Shown here: piece after piece, positions 1 to 8,635 of the stretch
How positions within the stretch are numbered: the stretch's first letter is position 1
Layout of the letters: each line of letters opens with the position of its first letter
Source of the DNA: Acidiferrobacteraceae bacterium
GTDB lineage: Bacteria; Pseudomonadota; Gammaproteobacteria; Acidiferrobacterales; JAJDNE01
DNA length: 50,665 nucleotides
Reading direction: 5' to 3'
Assembly (NCBI GenBank): GCA_037388825.1
Contig: JARRJV010000043.1
Location: 5,994-56,658 of the forward strand
Made by a program: the position numbers and the translations under genes
Notes under the pieces: model-generated
Told to the model about the DNA's origin: nothing
Seen by the model: only the letters and a program-made list of their open reading frames with translations
Databases searched by the model: none

Positions 1-492
1 CCTTCGTCTTTTGATGAAGACGTCTACCCTCTGGATATTTCCCGACGCCATCGGTTGGTGGTGGATCCGGATCGACCGTGGATTTCGTTCTATGGCGGCA
101 AGCTGACCAACTGCATGGATGCTGCGGCGGACATTTATGCACACCTTCCGAGGCAACGGTTCGCAGCACCGCGAATCAACGGTGTGCACCACGAGCCGCC
201 CGGGGCCATCGAGCAGATGTCCTTTCCCGGACTCAATGACCCGGTACCGACGGTTGGATGGACCGTTGAGCACGAGTTTTGTCACACGCTGGCCGACTAC
301 CTGCGTCGGCGAACGAATATCGCCCAGTGGGTCGCGCGACAGGGCTTGGGTCGCGGGGACGAAAATATAGCCCAGATCCGGCGCATCGCCCTCGAATTGA
401 GTCAGGGTGATGTTCAGGCGGCGGACCGGGAGCTGGATCGCTATCGGGCCTTGGTCAGGGAGAACTTCGATCAGGTCTTGGGTGTTGCATAA
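1..492 (+). CDS. GlpD-like FAD-dependent oxidoreductase, C-terminal part
   Basis: The reading frame is open from the first base of the window, so the true start lies to the left. The visible 163 residues look like the end of an aerobic glycerol-3-phosphate dehydrogenase (GlpD) family protein. The motif YGGKLTN matches the conserved GGKLTT of the FAD/substrate domain. It is followed by a helical C-terminal DAO_C-type domain containing DYLRRRTN, which resembles the L-RRTR signature of GlpD. Family members oxidise glycerol-3-phosphate or a related hydroxy acid and pass electrons to the quinone pool at the inner membrane. The stop is TAA at 490-492, and an aminotransferase-like pseudogene starts 16 bases later behind a good ribosome binding site, so the two probably formed one operon. 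Assignment to the GlpD superfamily is fairly secure. The exact substrate is unknown because the N-terminal FAD domain is outside the window. Confidence 0.7.
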   Translation, partial: PSSFDEDVYPLDISRRHRLVVDPDRPWISFYGGKLTNCMDAAADIYAHLPRQRFAAPRINGVHHEPPGAIEQMSFPGLNDPVPTVGWTVEHEFCHTLADYLRRRTNIAQWVARQGLGRGDENIAQIRRIALELSQGDVQAADRELDRYRALVRENFDQVLGVA

Positions 493-508
493 CCAGGAGG
501 GAAATCGC

Positions 509-1684
509 ATGGATACAAGAAACACAAAGCTTCCCGCGATTCTGGGTGGCCCGCCTGCAGTGACCGCGGACCAGCTTGCGGCCAACCTCTGGCCCCTGCT
601 CACCCGGGAAGACGAAGAGGCTGTGTTGGATGTGATGCACGATGGAAACATCTCGACCCATCCCGTGATCCGTGGACTGGAACAGGATTATCGAGGGTTG
701 ACCGGGCGCAAGTATGCGCTCGCACATTGCAACGGTACCGCAGGGCTGTTGGCCGCATTTTTTGCCCTTGATCTCCAGCCCGGGGATGAAATTATCGTTC
801 CGTCCGCAACGTTCTGGGCGTCGGTACTTCCGATGCTGTGGACGGGCGCGGTGCCGGTCTTCTGTGAGAGTGAGCCACAGCGCTTGGGTCCGGACCCGGA
901 GGATATAGAGCGAAGAATCACGTCCCGCACGCGCGCGATTGTGGTCGTCCATCTGTGGGGCTTGCCGTGCCGCATGACCGAAATTCTGGACATCGCGCAG
1001 CGGCACGGACTACGCGTGATCGAGGACGCATCCCATGCCCATGGCGCGATTTGGCGTGATCGACCCTGCGGTTCTCTCGGAGACATTTCGGTCTTCAGTC
1101 TGCAGGGGGACAAACTGGCGCCGGCGGGGGAGGGAGGTGTTCTTCTTACCGATGACTACGCTCTCTATGAACGCGCGACGTGTCTCGGGGACATCACCCG
1201 TTTTTTTGAGCTGGAATGACAGCTGAAACACCTGCCGGAACGCAATCGGCGGCGTCGGAACAACCTGGAATACCTGTCACGGAAGCTGGAGGTCCTTGGA
1301 TTTGACACCTTCCTTGCGCCGGCGCACATCGAACGTACCTATTTCGAGTTTCTGATCCGGCCTGATCCGGGGCAACTGTCTCTGCCGACCGAAACCCTGA
1401 TTGCGGCACTGCAACAGGAGGGATGCCAGGTCGGGTCGCCACGATATCCACTGGTGCACCAGCAGCCTTTCTTCAGCGAAGGGCACTACCGAAAGGTCTT
1501 GCGCAGTGACCGCGAAGACCTGCCGGACTATTCACAAGTTCGTCTGCCGGTAACCGAGGCCGCGAATCAATCCCTGGTGAAGTTGCCAGCCTTTCCCAAT
1601 GCGGATCGGGAGCTGCTGGATCAATATGCCCAGGCCTTTGAGAAGGTAATCTCCCATGCCGATGCAATCCTTGCACGAGCCTGA
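509..1684 (+). pseudogene. DegT/DnrJ/EryC1/StrS-family aminotransferase, interrupted by an in-frame TGA
   Basis: Family members are PLP-dependent sugar aminotransferases (or dehydratases) used in making nucleotide sugars and surface polysaccharides. The start ATG at 509 follows an AGGAGG motif at 495-500. The N-terminal 236 residues carry the substrate and PLP-binding parts, including EDASHAHGA and the presumed Schiff-base lysine in SLQGDKLAPAGEGG. The frame then hits TGA at 1217-1219. The same frame continues without a shift to TGA at 1682-1684 and reads QLKHLPERN and further, which is the normal start of the C-terminal small domain. In family members about 25 residues (a GfGxKyRxxPLxAA-like block) separate these two parts, and that block is absent here. 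I infer a deletion of roughly 75 bases that left a stop at the junction. Both halves look otherwise unmutated, so the lesion is recent or an assembly error. Confidence 0.75.
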
Positions 1685-2090
1685 CAATACGCCGATCCAG
1701 CCGGCGCATGGACTGAAGCGCGCCGCGTTGCTCGCCGCGGATCGGGGCCTGTACGTCCTGCACCTGACCACGACTCTGCTGATCGTGTTCGGCTGGATCC
1801 CTGCCGCAACCCGTATGATCAACTGGTATCTGATCGTGGCAACCTTTGTGTCCTGGCTGGGTTTTGGTCTGATCTTTGGATTCGGTTATTGCTTGTTTAC
1901 CGATATTCAGACTCGAATTCGTCGGCGTTTGGGTACGGGTGAACCACTGGAATCCTTCGTGAAGGATGTCGCGGATCGCGTTACGGGACGCAACTGGAAT
2001 GCGAGGCATGTGGAAACGGTCACCCAGGTGGTCTTCTATGTCTGTGCCGCCGCCTCGTTCTATGTGAATTTCGCCTCCGGCTGGATCTAG
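1656..2090 (+). CDS. Small multi-pass membrane protein, DUF2784-like
   Basis: This 144-residue protein has at least three hydrophobic segments, at about residues 33-50, 57-80 and 120-140. The sequence between them (GYCLFTDIQTRIRRRLG, then a SFVKDVADR stretch) resembles the conserved CPLT-x-E/LR and SFI motifs of the DUF2784 inner-membrane family. No function is established for that family. Translation probably starts at ATG 1656, which has an AGAAGG-like site about 10 bases upstream and overlaps the end of the broken aminotransferase frame by 29 bases, as expected for translational coupling. It is the last gene of the left-hand plus-strand group; the next gene converges on it from the minus strand. 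The family link rests on motif memory only. Confidence 0.55.
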   Translation: MPMQSLHEPDNTPIQPAHGLKRAALLAADRGLYVLHLTTTLLIVFGWIPAATRMINWYLIVATFVSWLGFGLIFGFGYCLFTDIQTRIRRRLGTGEPLESFVKDVADRVTGRNWNARHVETVTQVVFYVCAAASFYVNFASGWI

Positions 2091-2111
2091 GTCCACCAGG
2101 AGGGTCACGCT

Positions 2112-4376
2112 CTAGACACGGCTGCTCATGTTGACCACATCCCTGGACAGGCCGAGTACGATTCGATCCCGTAGGCTCTCAATCTCACGCAGCAGCGGGG
2201 CGATTCCCGGCTGATTTCCGGCAACAATCTCGAATTCCATTTTCTGGCAGGCCTTCATGAGGTCGTAGTAGCCAAAGTTGCCGCTGGTTCCCTTGAGCGT
2301 ATGCAGCTGTTGGCGCAGGCCATCATTGTCATTGGCGTCATAGGCGGCGCGAATCCTGGCCACCGTCTCCGGGAGCTGGTCGACAAAACGATGCACGAGA
2401 TCCGCGAGATCGGGTTCCTCGACCAACAAGGGAGAAACGATAGGACTCTGTTCGACATCGGATTTGCCTTTCGGCCGCAAAAAGCGTTGCAACAGCTCGT
2501 TCAGGTGTTGGCGGTCTATGGGCTTCGCCGCGAATTCGGTGCACCCCGCCTCGAGGCAGGCGTCCGCGTCCGAACGCTGGGCTCCCGCGGTCAGTGCGAT
2601 GACGGGGCCGGTATAGCCGTTGTTGCGGATCGCGCGTGTGGCGTCCAGGCCGTTCATGACCGGCATCTGGATGTCCGTGATGATCATGTCGAACTTGCCG
2701 TTCCGTGCCTTCTCCACGGCTTCTCTGCCGTGATTGGCCACGATCACGTCTGCCCCCGCCTTTTTGAGGTACATGGAGATCAGGCGTTGGTTGTCGATAT
2801 TGTCCTCCGCCAGGAGTACCCGGCCCGCGATCAGGGTTTCGGGAGCGTGGACAACATCGGGCGAGAACTTGGGTGTGAAACTCTTGTCCGTCCAGCTTGC
2901 CTGACTCAGGTCGCCGGTGGCGATACGCACGGTGAAGCAGCTGCCGACTTCGGGCGTGCTGTCCAGGGTCAGATCTCCCCCAAGCTTGAGTGCCAATTCG
3001 CGCGAGAGGTGCAGACCGAGTCCGGTGCCGCCATAACGGCGGGTGGTGGAGGTATCGGCCTGCGCGAATGCCTCGAACAGGCGTGATGCCTGTTCCTCGC
3101 TCAACCCGATGCCGGTGTCGATGACCTTGAAGTAGAGGGCACCGGCATCACGATCACAGGAAACCTTGATTCGGACACTGCCTTCGTGGGTGAACTTGAT
3201 CGCGTTGTTGCACAGGTTGATAAGGATTTGCTTGAGCCGCAAGGGATCGCTCTGGATCTGCAAGGGCAGGGGAAAATCGTACTCGATACGGAACGCGAGA
3301 CCTTTTTCCTGTGCCATCAACGCAACGATCGACTCCACGTCTGCGAGAATTTCAAATGGATTGACCGGGATACGTTCGATTTCAAGCTTGTCGGCCTCGA
3401 TCTTGGAAAGGTCGAGAATATCGTTGATGATCTTGAGCAGATGTTTGCCGCTTCGCGTGATCGTCCCAATGGCATCCACGCGCTCGGCCATGGATTGGTT
3501 CGCGTCAAGCAACGACTCGGAGAATCCGATTATCGCAGTCAGGGGTGTGCGAATCTCATGGCTCATGTTTGCCAGAAAGGCGCTCTTGCTTCGATTGGCC
3601 TTGATTGCTTCGTCGCGGGCATCCGCCAGCTGGGCGGTTCGCTCCTGCACCCGGACTTCCAGCTCATCGTGGGCGCGGCGCAGTTCGTCCACGTATTCAT
3701 GCACGCGCTGCGCCATTTTGTCGAACGCGCGCCCGAGAATCGCTACCTCATCACTTCCGGACAGATTGGCCCGCACCTCCATTTCCCCAGCGGCAAAGCG
3801 CTGTGCCGTGCTTGCCAGCACATCCAGCCTCCGGGTCAGCAGATAGCCGATCAGCATACCGACCACGGCAATCACGCACATGCCTACGAGACCGATACTG
3901 ATGCCGAGATTGAACAACTGCTGGTTGGTCTTGAGCAGGCTTTCGTGGGAGAAGCGCATGACCAGGGTACCCACCTTGCCGTTGGCATTTCTCAAATCGT
4001 GGGAGATCCAGATCAGGGAGGGACTGTTGGTGATTGGAGGCAGTGCCTTGCCGATGTAGGAATGTTGACTGCTGACGACAACGCGACCCCTGTCGTTCGC
4101 GAGGAACACAGCATCGATGTGGGGATCCTGCACCACCTGTTCGATATAGGGTTGCAGGTCGTCGTATTCCTCGGTCAACAGGCCGCTGCGACTCAATTCC
4201 CCAAGCAGCTTCATCATGACCGTTTCGCTGAGGCCCAGCTGTTTGCGGGATTCGCTCAGGGAGTATCGGAGGGTAACGCTCAACACCGTTACCATCATGA
4301 TGGCCTCAAGGAGGAAGATGATGACTGCGATCCGGAACTTGAGGGAGTGTCGCAGTCTGCTCAACGGCGAGGTCAT
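2112..4376 (-). CDS. Hybrid sensor histidine kinase with receiver and HPt domains
   Basis: This 754-residue protein is an inner-membrane BarA-like phosphorelay kinase. Order of parts: TM helix at about 14-36, a periplasmic sensor region of about 115 residues, a second TM helix at about 157-180, a HAMP linker, a coiled coil to about 262, HisKA with phospho-accepting H273 in MSHEIRTPL, a HATPase domain (NLCNNAIKFT near 388, DTGIG at 420, GGTGLGL at 449), a receiver domain with D524/D568/K618, and a C-terminal HPt domain with H692 in LHTLKGTSG. All key residues for autophosphorylation and a His-Asp-His relay are present. No separate output response regulator is encoded nearby, so the relay must end on a regulator elsewhere. 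The gene starts 6 bases after the stop of a periplasmic PhnD-like binding protein, so the two are surely co-transcribed and that protein probably feeds a signal to the sensor region. Confidence 0.93.
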   Translation of the reverse strand: MTSPLSRLRHSLKFRIAVIIFLLEAIMMVTVLSVTLRYSLSESRKQLGLSETVMMKLLGELSRSGLLTEEYDDLQPYIEQVVQDPHIDAVFLANDRGRVVVSSQHSYIGKALPPITNSPSLIWISHDLRNANGKVGTLVMRFSHESLLKTNQQLFNLGISIGLVGMCVIAVVGMLIGYLLTRRLDVLASTAQRFAAGEMEVRANLSGSDEVAILGRAFDKMAQRVHEYVDELRRAHDELEVRVQERTAQLADARDEAIKANRSKSAFLANMSHEIRTPLTAIIGFSESLLDANQSMAERVDAIGTITRSGKHLLKIINDILDLSKIEADKLEIERIPVNPFEILADVESIVALMAQEKGLAFRIEYDFPLPLQIQSDPLRLKQILINLCNNAIKFTHEGSVRIKVSCDRDAGALYFKVIDTGIGLSEEQASRLFEAFAQADTSTTRRYGGTGLGLHLSRELALKLGGDLTLDSTPEVGSCFTVRIATGDLSQASWTDKSFTPKFSPDVVHAPETLIAGRVLLAEDNIDNQRLISMYLKKAGADVIVANHGREAVEKARNGKFDMIITDIQMPVMNGLDATRAIRNNGYTGPVIALTAGAQRSDADACLEAGCTEFAAKPIDRQHLNELLQRFLRPKGKSDVEQSPIVSPLLVEEPDLADLVHRFVDQLPETVARIRAAYDANDNDGLRQQLHTLKGTSGNFGYYDLMKACQKMEFEIVAGNQPGIAPLLREIESLRDRIVLGLSRDVVNMSSRV

Positions 4377-4382
4377 GGCTAC

Positions 4383-5213
4383 CTATTCACGCGACAATTC
4401 GCGAACCACGTTGTAGTCGGAATCGCGAATGGGAATAAACGGACTGAGACGGCCCCGGGCCAGCAGCTGACGACCTTCTTCCGTCTTGGCCCAGCCCACG
4501 ATTCTCTCGCGCAGGGCGTCCCGGTCGGACTTGGGCACCCGGGGATTGATGGCAAACAGGGTGTGCGGGATCGGGCGCGATGCCGCGATGGTCTTGAGTT
4601 TCACCTTCATCTTGTGCTCGAAAAATCGCAACGCGGGCGCTGCAGTACCGCAGACATCGGCTTCACGAATCAGAATCTGGCGCATGCAGGCCACGTGGGA
4701 CCGGTGATAGGAAAGCTGAATATCCTGGTCCGGTACCAGACCATGCTCCTTGAGAAAAGCGCGCATCAGGCGGCTGACCGCGGCCATCTTGGGTGGCAGC
4801 GCCATCCGCTTGCCCCGCAGATCCGCCACCGACCGGAGCGGGCTGTCCGTACGTGCGACAACGATGGCGGTCAGTTTCTCGCTTCGTGTCGCCAGCGGCA
4901 GATAGCCATAGCGGTCCGCCATATGGATGTAATCGAACGGCTGGATGAAGGCGATATCGTACTCCTGCTTCTCCAGGTGCTTTGAGAAGCGCGCGTAGGT
5001 CGTACTGGAGCGCAGAACGATGTGGCGGTGAACAGTCTTTCCCAGGTCCGCGGCCATGGGAGCGAATACCTTCTCCAGATCCCGTGGCGGAAGGTAGGGA
5101 AACACACCAAGCACGTAGTCCTTGCCGGCATGGACGGAAGCAGTGGTCGCCAGCAGGGCAACCATGAGTATGAACAACGATGGTTTTCGAAACATGTTCG
5201 CCGGGTTAGGCAC
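4383..5213 (-). CDS. PhnD-like periplasmic phosphate/phosphonate-type binding protein
   Basis: The 276-residue product belongs to the PhnD / phosphate-phosphite-phosphonate binding protein family (type 2 periplasmic fold). A signal peptide is visible (hydrophobic segment FILMVALLATTASVHA), then a mature domain starting near KDYVLGVFPYLPP, with the typical FIQPFDYI and DLRGKRMALPPK segments. The frame starts with GTG at 5213. An in-frame ATG at 5195 gives a cleaner signal peptide (MFRKPSLFI) but lacks a clear ribosome binding site. There are no ABC permease or ATPase genes beside it, which argues against a pure uptake role. Instead the stop lies 6 bases before a hybrid histidine kinase. Similar binding-protein/kinase pairs are known to serve as ligand sensors. 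The ligand cannot be read from the sequence; many family members bind things other than phosphonates. Confidence 0.82.
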   Translation of the reverse strand: MPNPANMFRKPSLFILMVALLATTASVHAGKDYVLGVFPYLPPRDLEKVFAPMAADLGKTVHRHIVLRSSTTYARFSKHLEKQEYDIAFIQPFDYIHMADRYGYLPLATRSEKLTAIVVARTDSPLRSVADLRGKRMALPPKMAAVSRLMRAFLKEHGLVPDQDIQLSYHRSHVACMRQILIREADVCGTAAPALRFFEHKMKVKLKTIAASRPIPHTLFAINPRVPKSDRDALRERIVGWAKTEEGRQLLARGRLSPFIPIRDSDYNVVRELSRE

Positions 5214-5435
5214 CCCTGCCTGTATTGATCTTCGTCCGGTTGCTTCGCATCAGAATGCAGTGGCTTGGTATATCCGGGCCCCTAGAGCATAGCAGTTGTC
5301 CGGCAGGCTGCAGTCGTGCAGGCCGGTGCGAGACCGTGCGTGGACGGGAGCCTAGATCTGGACGCCAATTTTTCAGGGATCGCGAACGCGCAGCGGGATT
5401 ATTACCGGTTTTTCTGGCCGGCGATGGAAATCGAC

Positions 5436-6125
5436 CTAGCGTGCGCCAAAGATGCCGGACCCGATCCGGACCATCGTGGCGCCTTCGAGGATGGCTGCTT
5501 CCAGATCCGCGGTCATGCCCATGGACAGCTGATCAAATTCGTCCATGCCGAATTGGCTTCGTGCATCCGTCTGCATGGAGCGCAGGGTGGCAAAACAGGT
5601 TCGCAGATCGGTTTCAGACCCGCCACGGGGGCCGATGGTCATCAGGCCGCGAAGGCGGATGCCCTCGAGGCGGGCGGCCACGACTTCCTCCATCAACCGG
5701 GAAAGCGAACCCGCAGCGATGCCCGACTTTGCTGCATCCTGTATGACGTTGACCTGGATAAGGCAGTTCAGCTTCGTTTGCATCGCAACCGCGGCACGGG
5801 AAAGCCGGCGGGCCAGGTCAAGATTGTCGAGTGTGTGAAGCCACTGGAAATGCCCTGGCACCAGACGTGCCTTGTTGCGCTGCAGGTGGCCGATGAAATG
5901 CCAGGTCATCGCGAGTTCGCGCAGGGAATCGATTTTTGGAACCGCCTCCTGAATTCGGTTTTCAGCAAAATCCACTTGTCCGGCTGCATAAGCCTGCCGG
6001 ATCGCTCCGGCGGAATGGGTTTTGGAGACGGCGACCAGTCGTATGTCGGCGGGGTCGCGGCCCGCAGTCTGCGCCGCCGAGGCAATGCGCGCCCGGACCC
6101 GCTGCAGTTTGGATTGGAGGTCCAT
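5436..6125 (-). CDS. yggS: YggS/PROSC family PLP homeostasis protein
   Basis: The 229-residue product matches the YggS/PLPBP family, which binds pyridoxal 5'-phosphate without known enzyme activity and keeps PLP and branched-chain amino and keto acid pools in balance in the cytosol. The PLP lysine is K35 in LVAVSKTHSAG. Other family signatures are FAENRIQEA, WHFIGHLQRNKA, the LIQVN strand, LRGLMTIGP, and the C-terminal SMGMTADLEAAI with RIGSGIFG. Length is normal for the family (about 230). The gene follows the M23 peptidase gene on the same strand (46-base gap) and precedes the PhnD-like gene by 222 bases. In many gammaproteobacteria yggS sits by pilT and proC instead; neither is here. Confidence 0.95.
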   Translation of the reverse strand: MDLQSKLQRVRARIASAAQTAGRDPADIRLVAVSKTHSAGAIRQAYAAGQVDFAENRIQEAVPKIDSLRELAMTWHFIGHLQRNKARLVPGHFQWLHTLDNLDLARRLSRAAVAMQTKLNCLIQVNVIQDAAKSGIAAGSLSRLMEEVVAARLEGIRLRGLMTIGPRGGSETDLRTCFATLRSMQTDARSQFGMDEFDQLSMGMTADLEAAILEGATMVRIGSGIFGAR

Positions 6126-6171
6126 CGTATGTCTTGTTATGGGGCTCGGCGAGCGGTCCGCCGACCGGAGG

Positions 6172-7131
6172 TCAGGACGTCGGAGTACGGGGGCGAGCCG
6201 TCACCGGACCGTCCCGCTGCAAGTAGCCTTCCGGATCCATGTGCCTGCCTTGCTTGAGGACCTCGACATGCAGATGGGGTCCGGTGGACCGACCGGTGGA
6301 CCCGACGGTGGCGATCGCCTTGCCTCGTTGCACACGGTCACCCGGCGCAACCAGAACCTCGCTCGCATGGGCGTAGCGGGTGGTGAGCCCCTGACCGTGA
6401 TTCACTTCCACCATCAACCCATACCCCGGCCGTTTGCCGGCATAGCTTACCACCCCGTCACCGAGGGCGTTGATGGTGGAACCCAGTGGGCTGGCAATGT
6501 CCACGCCGCGGTGGACGGAGCGTCGTCCCGTAAACGGATCAGCGCGCACCCCGTAGTGAGATGAGAGCCAGCCTTGCTGGACAGGCCAGCCCCGCGGAAG
6601 TTGCGCACGCTGGGTGTGGCGGTTGATCAATACGGTCTCCAGAGCGGCCAACTGCTCGCTTTGCTGGGTGACATGCCGATCCAGGGAGTCCAGGGTTGCA
6701 AGCATATCGCGATTGCCGTCAGCGGAAATCGCCGGCGCAGGACCACGCAGGGACGCGTTGGTGCGAAAATCGAATTCCTGATTGTCGATTCCGGCCACGT
6801 GTGTAAGCCGTTCGCCCAGGGCATTGAGGCGAAGAATCTGTGCCTGCAGCTGGCCCAGTCGCTGCGCCAGCGCGTTGAGATGGGTTTCCGTCCGGAGCCG
6901 CGCGCGCTCGATGGAGGCGCGTTGTTCCTGCAGCTCGAGTTGCTGCTCCCGCAGGCGCTCCGCGGCCCCGGAGACGGGACCACGGGACAGGAGATTGGCG
7001 CCCTCGAACGCGATCGTGCCAAGAAGCACGGGCACGGCCAAGGCAAGGGAAAGCAGGACCAGGATGTGTCGGCGGGAAAAACTGGCGGGTCGCGCCGGCC
7101 GATTTCCCTCCGGGATCAGGATGATGTTCAT
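6172..7131 (-). CDS. M23-family peptidoglycan endopeptidase or activator
   Basis: The 319-residue product (start chosen at ATG 7131, MNIILIPEGN) is an inner-membrane anchored LytM/M23 protein. It has a short basic N-terminus, one TM helix near residues 24-44, a coiled coil of about 100 residues rich in Q, E, R and L, and a C-terminal Peptidase_M23 domain. The domain shows HRGVDIASP, which supplies the first zinc ligands, and GPHLHVEV with the HxH motif. These residues suggest it is catalytically competent, unlike EnvC or NlpD. It probably cuts peptide crosslinks in peptidoglycan. An in-frame upstream extension to 7206 exists but would overlap the divergent dciA gene and disrupt the N-terminus. 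In related bacteria an M23 gene and a dciA gene also sit together; here they are divergent with 62 bases between the starts. Confidence 0.88.
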   Translation of the reverse strand: MNIILIPEGNRPARPASFSRRHILVLLSLALAVPVLLGTIAFEGANLLSRGPVSGAAERLREQQLELQEQRASIERARLRTETHLNALAQRLGQLQAQILRLNALGERLTHVAGIDNQEFDFRTNASLRGPAPAISADGNRDMLATLDSLDRHVTQQSEQLAALETVLINRHTQRAQLPRGWPVQQGWLSSHYGVRADPFTGRRSVHRGVDIASPLGSTINALGDGVVSYAGKRPGYGLMVEVNHGQGLTTRYAHASEVLVAPGDRVQRGKAIATVGSTGRSTGPHLHVEVLKQGRHMDPEGYLQRDGPVTARPRTPTS

Positions 7132-7193
7132 ACTATGGTGTATAGTCTGACGGAAAATATCCTTCCAGCAAATACGCGGGATTATGCAGGAAC

Positions 7194-7628
7194 ATGAACA
7201 CAGCACGAACGGTTGGTGATTTTCTCTCGGGTCCCCTGGCGCAGCGCCTCGCCGAACGCCAGGCCCGGCAGGAGGCCCTGCGGCCGGCCTGGGACCGCTC
7301 CGTGAGCCCGGAACTGGCCCGTCATAGCAGTCCCTTGAAGCTGGAGCAGGGCAGGTTGACGGTGCAGGCGGACGGCCCGATTTGGGCCCACCGTTTGCGT
7401 ACCGAGGGCGGCAAGTTGCTGCAACGTCTGCAGGCGGAGATGGCGGAACCGGTGTCGGAACTCGCGGTCCGCGTGGTGCCCCCGGAAGTGGAATTGATAC
7501 CGTCCCGGGCCAGTGTCATGAGGGAATTGTCAGTTCATTCGCGTCTGTTGATCGACGACGTCGCGGTCAATATCGGCGACGAGGACTTGCGCAGGGCGTT
7601 GCGGCGGCTCGCGCGAGCGACGGACTGA
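7194..7628 (+). CDS. dciA: DciA (DUF721) replicative helicase loader
   Basis: The 144-residue product resembles the DUF721/DciA family, which in most bacteria lacking DnaC or DnaI helps to load the DnaB helicase at replication forks. The N-terminal KH-like DUF721 domain covers about residues 10-100. Visible features are the WDRSVSPELARHSSPLKLEQG strand region and the WAHRLRTEGGKLLQRLQ helix. The C-terminal tail is charged, as is usual. The start ATG 7194 has an AGGA just upstream. The gene is first in a plus-strand operon; the next gene begins 2 bases after its stop. The presence of dciA predicts that the host does not use a phage-derived DnaC-type loader. Confidence 0.8.
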   Translation: MNTARTVGDFLSGPLAQRLAERQARQEALRPAWDRSVSPELARHSSPLKLEQGRLTVQADGPIWAHRLRTEGGKLLQRLQAEMAEPVSELAVRVVPPEVELIPSRASVMRELSVHSRLLIDDVAVNIGDEDLRRALRRLARATD

Positions 7629-7630
7629 GA

Positions 7631-8635
7631 ATGCCGGGCCGAGTGTTTCGCTACCGTCCCGCTTTCTTCCCGAACCGTCGCGCCGTGGTTCGTGGTCTCG
7701 GCCTTGTGTTTGCGGGTGCGTTCCTGGCGGCGTGCGCGACGAAACCCGCGCCTGCACCCGTGGCCCAGCAATCCCCCGATGTGATTTCCATAGTCGCCGT
7801 GGGCGACATTATGCTCGACGGCAGTGCCCGTCCGGAATTGAAAAAATACGGCTATGACTATCCCTTCGATCGTACGCGCAAGGTACTCGAAGGCGCCGAT
7901 ATCGCCTTTGCGAATCTTGAGGGTCCGTTGACGGATCGGGGAGAGCGGGTCGAGGACAAGAAATACACCTTCCGGTCGCCGCCGGCCGAGGTTTCCGGTG
8001 CCCTCAAACGGGCAGGGTTCGACGTGGTTTCCCTGGCGAACAATCACACCATGGATTATGGCGCCGAAGGTTTGTCCCAGACCATCGGTGCTCTGCAACA
8101 GGTCGGAATTCAACATGTGGGAGCCGGAGCGGACCTGGCAGCGGCGCGCACGCCCGCTGAATTCACCGTACGAGGCAAGAGAATTGCCTTTCTCGCTTAC
8201 TCCCTGACCTTCCCGGAGAGCTATTGGGCGGGCTCGATGCGCCCAGGTACGGCGTTCGGACACGAACAGCAGATCGTCGCGGACGTACGGGCGGCACGCG
8301 CGAAGAACGATATCGTGGCGGTATCCTTTCACTGGGGCCAGGAGTCAAGCACCCAACTGCGGGAATATCAGACACGGCTTGGGCACGCGGCCATTGATGC
8401 CGGGGCGAGCCTGGTAATCGGGCATCATCCGCATGTCCTGCAGGCTGTGGAACATTATAAGGGTGGCGTTATCCTCTACAGCCTTGGCAACTTCGCCTTC
8501 GGCTCCTATAGCCACAAGGCCAGGACATCGGTGATCGCGCGCGTCCGGTTTCACGGAAACAGGCTGTCGGCGGTCGATCTCTTACCGATCGATGTGTACA
8601 ACCCGGACGTCGTGTTCCAGCCCACTAGCCCATGA
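7631..8635 (+). CDS. CapA-family lipoprotein (poly-gamma-glutamate capsule type)
   Basis: The 334-residue product begins with an arginine-rich N-terminus, a hydrophobic helix and a lipobox (LAAC near residue 36), so it is probably a lipoprotein. The mature part is a CapA/PgsA-type metallophosphatase-like domain. It shows VAVGDIMLDGS, ANLEGPLT, SLANNHTMDYG, FHWGQE and the conserved GHHPHVLQ motif. In Bacillus, CapA works with CapBC in making or anchoring poly-gamma-glutamate, but no capB or capC is present here. Many proteobacterial relatives have no known role. The start ATG 7631 lies 2 bases after the dciA stop, and the stop TGA overlaps the lolC start (ATGA), which suggests translational coupling to lipoprotein export. 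Confidence 0.85.
   Translation: MPGRVFRYRPAFFPNRRAVVRGLGLVFAGAFLAACATKPAPAPVAQQSPDVISIVAVGDIMLDGSARPELKKYGYDYPFDRTRKVLEGADIAFANLEGPLTDRGERVEDKKYTFRSPPAEVSGALKRAGFDVVSLANNHTMDYGAEGLSQTIGALQQVGIQHVGAGADLAAARTPAEFTVRGKRIAFLAYSLTFPESYWAGSMRPGTAFGHEQQIVADVRAARAKNDIVAVSFHWGQESSTQLREYQTRLGHAAIDAGASLVIGHHPHVLQAVEHYKGGVILYSLGNFAFGSYSHKARTSVIARVRFHGNRLSAVDLLPIDVYNPDVVFQPTSP

Noticed and set aside
1217-1219. TGA in the DegT frame as a selenocysteine codon
   Set aside because: The site is not a catalytic position, a conserved block is missing right there, and no SECIS-like reason is seen; TGA ends many other genes in the window.
3186-4985. A 599-codon open frame on the plus strand across the kinase and PhnD-like genes
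   Set aside because: It is antisense to two well-supported genes, has no recognisable domain and arises from codon bias in GC-rich DNA.
5214-5435. Terminator or small RNA in the gap between yggS and the PhnD-like gene
   Set aside because: Only short weak inverted repeats (such as ccgg arms) are present and no convincing promoter-terminator pair.
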